A stretch of DNA of 64,000 bases. Source: Paragorgia papillata. Taxonomy: Eukaryota; Cnidaria; Anthozoa; Scleralcyonacea; Coralliidae. The stretch covers positions 1,096,001-1,160,000 of the forward strand of contig JAWNZC010000237.1 of NCBI GenBank assembly GCA_035771165.1. Direction: 5' to 3'. The notes under the pieces were generated by a model. It had not been told where the DNA came from, ran no database searches, and saw nothing but the letters and a program-made list of their open reading frames with translations. The translations under genes were made by a program, and so were the position numbers. Numbering within the stretch: the first letter of the stretch is position 1; each line of letters opens with the position of its first letter. Shown here piece by piece: positions 28,954 through 64,000 of the stretch.

Positions 28954-29488
28954 TGGACAGGGGCGGATTACCTATGGGGCAAAGGGGGCATTTGCCCCCA
29001 GCCCCAGATTCTGACCGGCCCCAAAAAAATGAGTGAATAGAAAATTATGCAGTTTCTCTTTGAAAGTCTTTTAATCCGAAAATTTAACCCATCGCTTGAT
29101 GCAAACCTTTTGTGTTTCCTTCGTACATCCTCTCATGCACCAATATCCTGTGCATGAATAGCCTGTAAGATTACCCACTAAATTTTGTCACATCCTTGTA
29201 AATAAATGAATAAAATAATCATTCCTTCTCTGATGATGTTGCGCGAAACAACGAAATATTAGATCTTAAGTTTCGGCATTTTAGCAGCGGTATGACTTTT
29301 GTTTTGAAATGGGTCCGTGACCGTGAGAATGGTCAAACGTAATTGGCTTAAACTACAGTCGTTGCCATCTAAGCGTAAACACCGTTGATGAAAACATGTT
29401 TTGTCCCGGCGTCAAATTTAAACGGTTTTTGTGACCAGCCCTAAAATATTTTTGCCCCCGGCCCTGGGAAGGTTAATCCGGCACTGCT
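28954..29488. mobile_element. MITE-like element GGGGCGGATTACCTATGGGG
   Basis: The left end GGGGCGGATTACCTATGGGG and the right end GGAAGGTTAATCCGGCACTG pair partly, with GGCATTTGCCCCC/GCCCCCGGCCC inside. The last 90 bp of the window (63909-64000) open with the closely similar AGTGGCGGATTAACCCTATG. Confidence 0.6.
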
Positions 29489-30123
29489 TGTGGAGGGGCC
29501 TTAATGGGCGGGGGGGGGGCCTTGTGTTTGGAAAGATTTATTTGTTTAACACAAGCCAGGCAGCTACTTTTCAGGGGATGAGATATTATTGGAAGTTCAC
29601 ACAGTAATTCGTAAAATGTTCTGTTTGTCAATTGGGATCAAGGTCATCAAGTGCTCCACAAGTTCAAATCACGTGTACAGTGGGTTAAAATCTAACGTAT
29701 TGAGTTAAAGATAAGTTGAAACCACGTGCACAAACAGCACAATCACTTGAAATCACGTGCACAAGCAGTGAAATCACGCGCTCAACCACTTGAAATCAAG
29801 TGTAATGCGAATATCACGTGGGCCGCCATCATTTCCGTGAAATGAAACTGACAGGATACCAAAATGACGTACAAATGAATACAAGGTACGCAGTTTTAAT
29901 AAAAGCCAGTTTGTAATCTCGACTGCGCCTGCGACGGAATAAAACTTCAGGCTGAGAATTTCAGTATAACGAATTTGCAAGTGTAAATGAAATGCAAATG
30001 ATGATCCTGCGGCTTTAGCATGAATTGAAATACGTTTTATCCCGACAGAACGCGTCATTTTGATGCGCAGTCGAGAATTACGAACTGGCTTCTTCACTTT
30101 GCTATAATTATTAATATTGGACG

Positions 30124-60260
<30,137 letters not shown>

Positions 60261-60900
60261 TTTTAAAATGTGCCTATAAATAATTATATTAAATTCTAGC
60301 TAGATAAACTAAACTGAACACAAGTGACTGCATGGTCAAAAGACAAGACAGTACATGCCGCCATGTTTCCAATGAAATGAGCCCGCAGCCACTACTAACC
60401 AGCAATGCTACTCGTAGGGGTAGTACTTCATCTCATTCGCTTGTCCAAAATATGAAAAACTGAATTAGATACTGCTTGGGAATGAGATTGATACGTATAC
60501 TGCTGGCAGCTAGGCCTTTTTTTGGAGGTTATGCTCAGATTTAGGGTTGCCTGGGGATGGTGATTAGAACAATTTTTTATAACCCCTCCCCCCCCCCCCC
60601 ATCGCATCTTAATAAATTTCGCTGGAAATTCTCCCAGAGCGTCTTCACCTGAGCATTCGATTACCATGTCCCTCAAACCAGGGATTTTCCCAATCACTGT
60701 CGTCAGTCTGATGCTAAAAATTTACATGACCCCCCTTTTTTGGCTTGTATTTTTTTGCAACCTCGGCTTCCCCTATATGCCTTCAAAAATCTTAAGACCC
60801 ACCCCCCTATTCTTTTACCAGCCCCCCTCTGACTCCGGTATAGTATAGTGTATAGTGCTGTTTACGTCCCCCCCGGCATGCAGTACGTTGTACCCATGCT
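60261..60900. other. ERGIC3 upstream region
   Basis: About 100 bp before the ATG is CATGCCGCCATGTTTCC, a possible YY1-like site; no TATA box is seen. 60585-60602 is a run of C. 60666-60850 has a short open frame without motifs. Confidence 0.4.
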
Positions 60901-61220
60901 CCTTCCTGTATGCCATATTTTTTTTACATTTGGCGGGCAGCCAAATTTTTTTTACATTTGGCGCGCGCAAATAATCCTTGGATTATTTAACAAAAACTCA
61001 TGGTTTATTAAACCATCCCTGGATTATTTAATAAATAATACTTTTCCACTAAACCATCCAGGGATTGTTTGTAAACAATCCATATATTATTTATAAATAA
61101 TCTATAGATTATTTAACTCAGATAGAAACATTGTTTACAAATAATGTATTATATAGGTAAATAATGGTAAAATCCTAAACATTTTTTTTTACATTTGGCG
61201 CCCCATACGGACGAGCATAC
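60900..61220. repeat. ACATTTGGCG and GGATTATTTA direct repeats
   Basis: TTTTTTACATTTGGCG occurs three times and variants of GGATTATTTAATAAA occur six times, alternating in orientation. Origin unknown. Confidence 0.6.
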
Positions 61221-62154
61221 CATCCATCATAAAGGGATTACAAATACCTTACACTTTTAAGTTGTTGCAAAATGTTGATATAAGTTGTCATTACTTAGGC
61301 TGCGTGCAGACTCATATTACATGTTGACCTTAAAATTGGATCTGCACACTTTTTGGTGGGATTCTTAAATCCAATGAATATCAGGAATGTGTTGAAGCTA
61401 TTCTGGTAGACGAAGCCAATTTTGTATCGGAATGGTAAACACAGGCTAGTACATAACTCACATGCTGACATAAATTACCCAGTCTCTGACTGTCTGACAT
61501 GGATCGAGCTGGCTTGCACGCGGACTTGTCACCCAATCCTCCGGCGGAGTAGCCCCTGGAATGCATGACGTATTCCCGGAGATGTCAAGTATTAATTTAA
61601 TTTAATTTTAATTTTATTAGCTTCGCCATAGACTTGACTATAAATACATGTATGGTATCACAAAATAAACACAAATTTAAACCTATGGCAGGGTCACCGC
61701 AACAGCGTGAAGGCCAATTACTGCGGGCCCAAAATATAAAAGTTAAAGTCAAAAATTCTAATAAAACTTACACAATATACAACATACATGCAATATAGAA
61801 ATAAATACTAAAAACAGCAAGTAATGCTGCGGGTATTGACGCAATGGCATTGACTGACCTATAATTAACCAGTCGCTCATGCAGCCCCAATATTTTATGA
61901 TGTGTCATATATAAGGTTACTTCAATAAAAAACATTATTCATAGTAACGTTCACATTATTTTTTATACTGCACGATTTCATTATTGATTTAACTACAGTA
62001 GTTCAAAGTGAAACGTTGCGTTTTCTTGCGCTCAACGTGGGGGAATATCTACCCGTAGTGTGAAGGTCAAGGCAAGCTGACATTGACCTAACAAATCGAT
62101 TACGCAGCACTAATATAAACGAAAAAATATGTGAAAACTTTTCATGATTTTCTT

Positions 62155-62297
62155 ACACAGCTAAAGTCAACCGAAAAATTCCGCTGACTCGAGCGAGAAT
62201 AAAACTCGCCTCCAATCCCTGTGCGGCTCGATATCCCGAAGGTGCGAGTTCAAATCCCGCTCACGAGCGGAACTTTTCGGTTGACTTCAGCAGTGTA
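62155..62297. other. tRNA-like B-box sequence inside a 140-bp hairpin
   Basis: Arms GCTAAAGTCAACCGAAAAAT and CTTTTCGGTTGACTTCAGC. On the plus strand between them, GAAGGTGCGAGTTCAAATCC has the form of a tRNA T-arm with B box, preceded by GTGCGGCTCGATATCCC. I cannot fold a full cloverleaf, so it is probably tRNA-derived. Confidence 0.55.
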
Positions 62298-62519
62298 AAA
62301 AAAATTATGAAAGATTTTCTCATGTTTCTTTGAGGATGGTTCTGTAAAAGAATATGTATTTCATAATATTACGGTCTAACTAGTTGGTGACCGTATCCGA
62401 TATTTTTTTGAACAAAAAGGATTTTCAGTATTAAAATAATGGTAAAAACTATAATTAAAGCTATATCTCTAACTGTACTGACTACTGATGACTTAGCACA
62501 AAATTCTTAATACAGCTGA

Positions 62520-62885
62520 ATTCTTAAGAATTTTGAACTTGGCTCTTATTTTTTACGATTTGATATGCAATTATGGATCCTCACTTTGACGTCACACTGC
62601 ATAATGACTTACTAAAAAAGCCGGCATATCTTTGAGATTATTAAATCATAGCACTCGAATCGTAAGCTAACGTTTTAGTATCACTGGGTACACTCACACA
62701 CACGCATGTACATTTTCGCAATTGGGTTATATAATCCATATAGAAAGGCTTTTTAACAAATCATTATGCATGATCCTCACTTTGACCTCACACTCAGTGT
62801 GACGTCAAAATGAGGATCATTTGCATATCAAACAAATCTTAATATATCAAGAACGAAGTGAAATATGAAAGAGTTGTAAACGCTA
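62520..62885. mobile_element. Divergent foldback with GATCCTCACTTTGACGTCAC arms
   Basis: Left TGATATGCAATTATGGATCC, CACTTTGACGTCACACT; right AGTGTGACGTCAAAATGAGG, ATTTGCATATCA. Related in layout to the AAAGTAACATCTTTT family. Confidence 0.75.
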
Positions 62886-63542
62886 ATTTTTAAAATTTCT
62901 ATGGGTTTTTTTCTCCAGTAAATGAGTTTATTTCAAAGCTAATTAAGCGAATTTTTCACTGCATAAGACTTTAAAGAACTAGCTGCGTCAGCAAGGCGTC
63001 CTTTTAATTAATCGGATCCTTTTAATTAATGGAAATCTCATTTTATCGAAAGTTTGGTGCTTCAAAATTGTATTTGACCGAAACAACTTTACACAGAACA
63101 TTTCTTTTATCAAGTCTGTGCAACTTGTTTCATCGAAACGTACGAGTGTGACTTGGCGTCTCTTGACTATAAATATAGTTGGTAATTTGTTTTCGAAAAC
63201 AGTTCAAAAGAGAATGTAGACGTGATATTTATAGGATTAAGCGGATTATGATTATAAGTAATTGAGTTCATTGACGGTTTTAAAATTCCTGAGTAGGGTG
63301 CGGAAACGAGGCTTCGAGAATGTGATATTGTGATTAAACGAACGTGATTAAACTATTTTCTTTGAGAACGACCACAAGATCTTTGTCTGATTCCCAACAC
63401 AGTTGATCTTGAATTTTATGACTTCCTAGAGTTAATTCCCAAACTACTTACTCTTGTCAGCGGTTAGCCAGTAAACAGATTTACATAATTTCATAGAGTA
63501 CAAAAGTCGGAGGGACGCGTAGGCAGTGTTTTAAAACTAAAG

Positions 63543-63719
63543 CAAAGTGAAAAGGTTGTAAACTGCCGAGAATGAAAACGAAATGGCTGACGTTTTGAAC
63601 GTAGCCTTTTATTAGAGTACATGATATAATGAAGGGCTCCGCTCGAAGCGTCAGTATTCCGTAATAAAATTAAACTATTCTCCGCACTGTCCGCAGTTTA
63701 CATACACCTTTTCACTTGG
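63543..63719. mobile_element. MITE family AAGTGAAAAGGTGGTAAACT, copy 3
   Basis: CAAAGTGAAAAGGTTGTAAACT and the reverse ending ACCTTTTCACTTGG, with CGAAGCGTCAGTATT inside. Confidence 0.85.
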
Positions 63720-63908
63720 CCCAAATTTGATCGGCCTAGCTTATACGCTACAGTACGCCTAGCTTATGACCTACAGTCTCAAATGAAGAAAAGATTACCA
63801 TGAATCATGATTTCGTGCCGGAAATATAGTTTCCGATTAACCGTAAATTCTATCAGACCTGGAAAAAGTGTTCAATGTTCCTCAGATCCTCAAAGGTGCG
63901 CAAAAGCA

Positions 63909-64000
63909 TGCGCAGTGGCGGATTAACCCTATGGCAGAAGTGGCATATGCCAGGGGGCCCGCGCTTTCTGGGGGCCCCGCGCTCACTTTCTAAAAACAAA
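63909..64000. mobile_element. Left end of a GGCGGATTAACCCTATGG element, cut by the window
   Basis: Starts CAGTGGCGGATTAACCCTAT and has CATATGCCAGGGGGCC; resembles 28954 onward. Confidence 0.5.

Noticed and set aside
29774..30097. 107-residue minus-strand frame beyond the ERGIC3 stop
   Set aside because: Basic, low-complexity composition with no family resemblance; likely chance frame in the 3' region.

Overview
The window is AT-rich animal nuclear DNA. It holds three intron-containing protein genes embedded in a dense field of inverted-repeat (foldback) transposons, microsatellites, minisatellites and non-LTR retroelement debris. Two of the genes have very short exons. Intron positions, the protein families and the retroelement repertoire suggest a non-bilaterian marine animal, most likely a cnidarian such as an anthozoan. 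That is an inference: no taxon-specific gene is present, and a sponge or other invertebrate is not excluded. I see no bacterial or viral gene blocks, no CRISPR array and no rDNA.

Layout. (1) 423-22996, minus strand: WDPCP/Fritz, a planar-cell-polarity and ciliogenesis effector. I reconstructed 21 coding exons with all phases agreeing, giving a predicted 729 aa and a complete reading frame. (2) 22997-23511: a compact head-to-head intergenic region, probably a bidirectional promoter. (3) 23512-26305, plus strand: NCDN (neurochondrin), two coding exons, predicted 684 aa, with a decayed LINE fragment in its single intron. (4) 26306-30123: a tail-to-tail gap filled by nested foldback elements. (5) 30124-60260, minus strand: ERGIC3 (Erv46-type ER-Golgi cargo receptor), 17 coding exons, predicted 386 aa, complete. 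(6) 60261-64000: gene-free repeats, including a tRNA-like hairpin.

Mobile DNA. The largest intact element is an R2/R4-type LINE (restriction-like endonuclease class) with an uninterrupted ORF of about 1068 codons at 44709-47915. It lies inside (TAA)n repeats next to a 5'-truncated relative that is also flanked by (TAA)n, the pattern of the TAA-targeting Dong elements. Four 5S-rRNA-derived SINE copies are present, one bounded by a 15-bp direct repeat. At least twenty foldback/MITE units occur, three of them with clean target-site duplications (7, 8 and 11 bp). Several repeat arrays or insertions end within 8-45 nt of exon boundaries of WDPCP or ERGIC3. A GC-rich minisatellite block in ERGIC3 intron 3 is bracketed by a 59-bp inverted repeat that is 58/59 identical; it is the least explained object here.

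The three genes do not form an operon or pathway. WDPCP acts at the ciliary base and in septin/actin-dependent polarity, NCDN is a soluble helical-repeat protein, and ERGIC3 cycles between ER and Golgi. I found no gene set that amounts to a new biological system; the novelty is in repeat biology.
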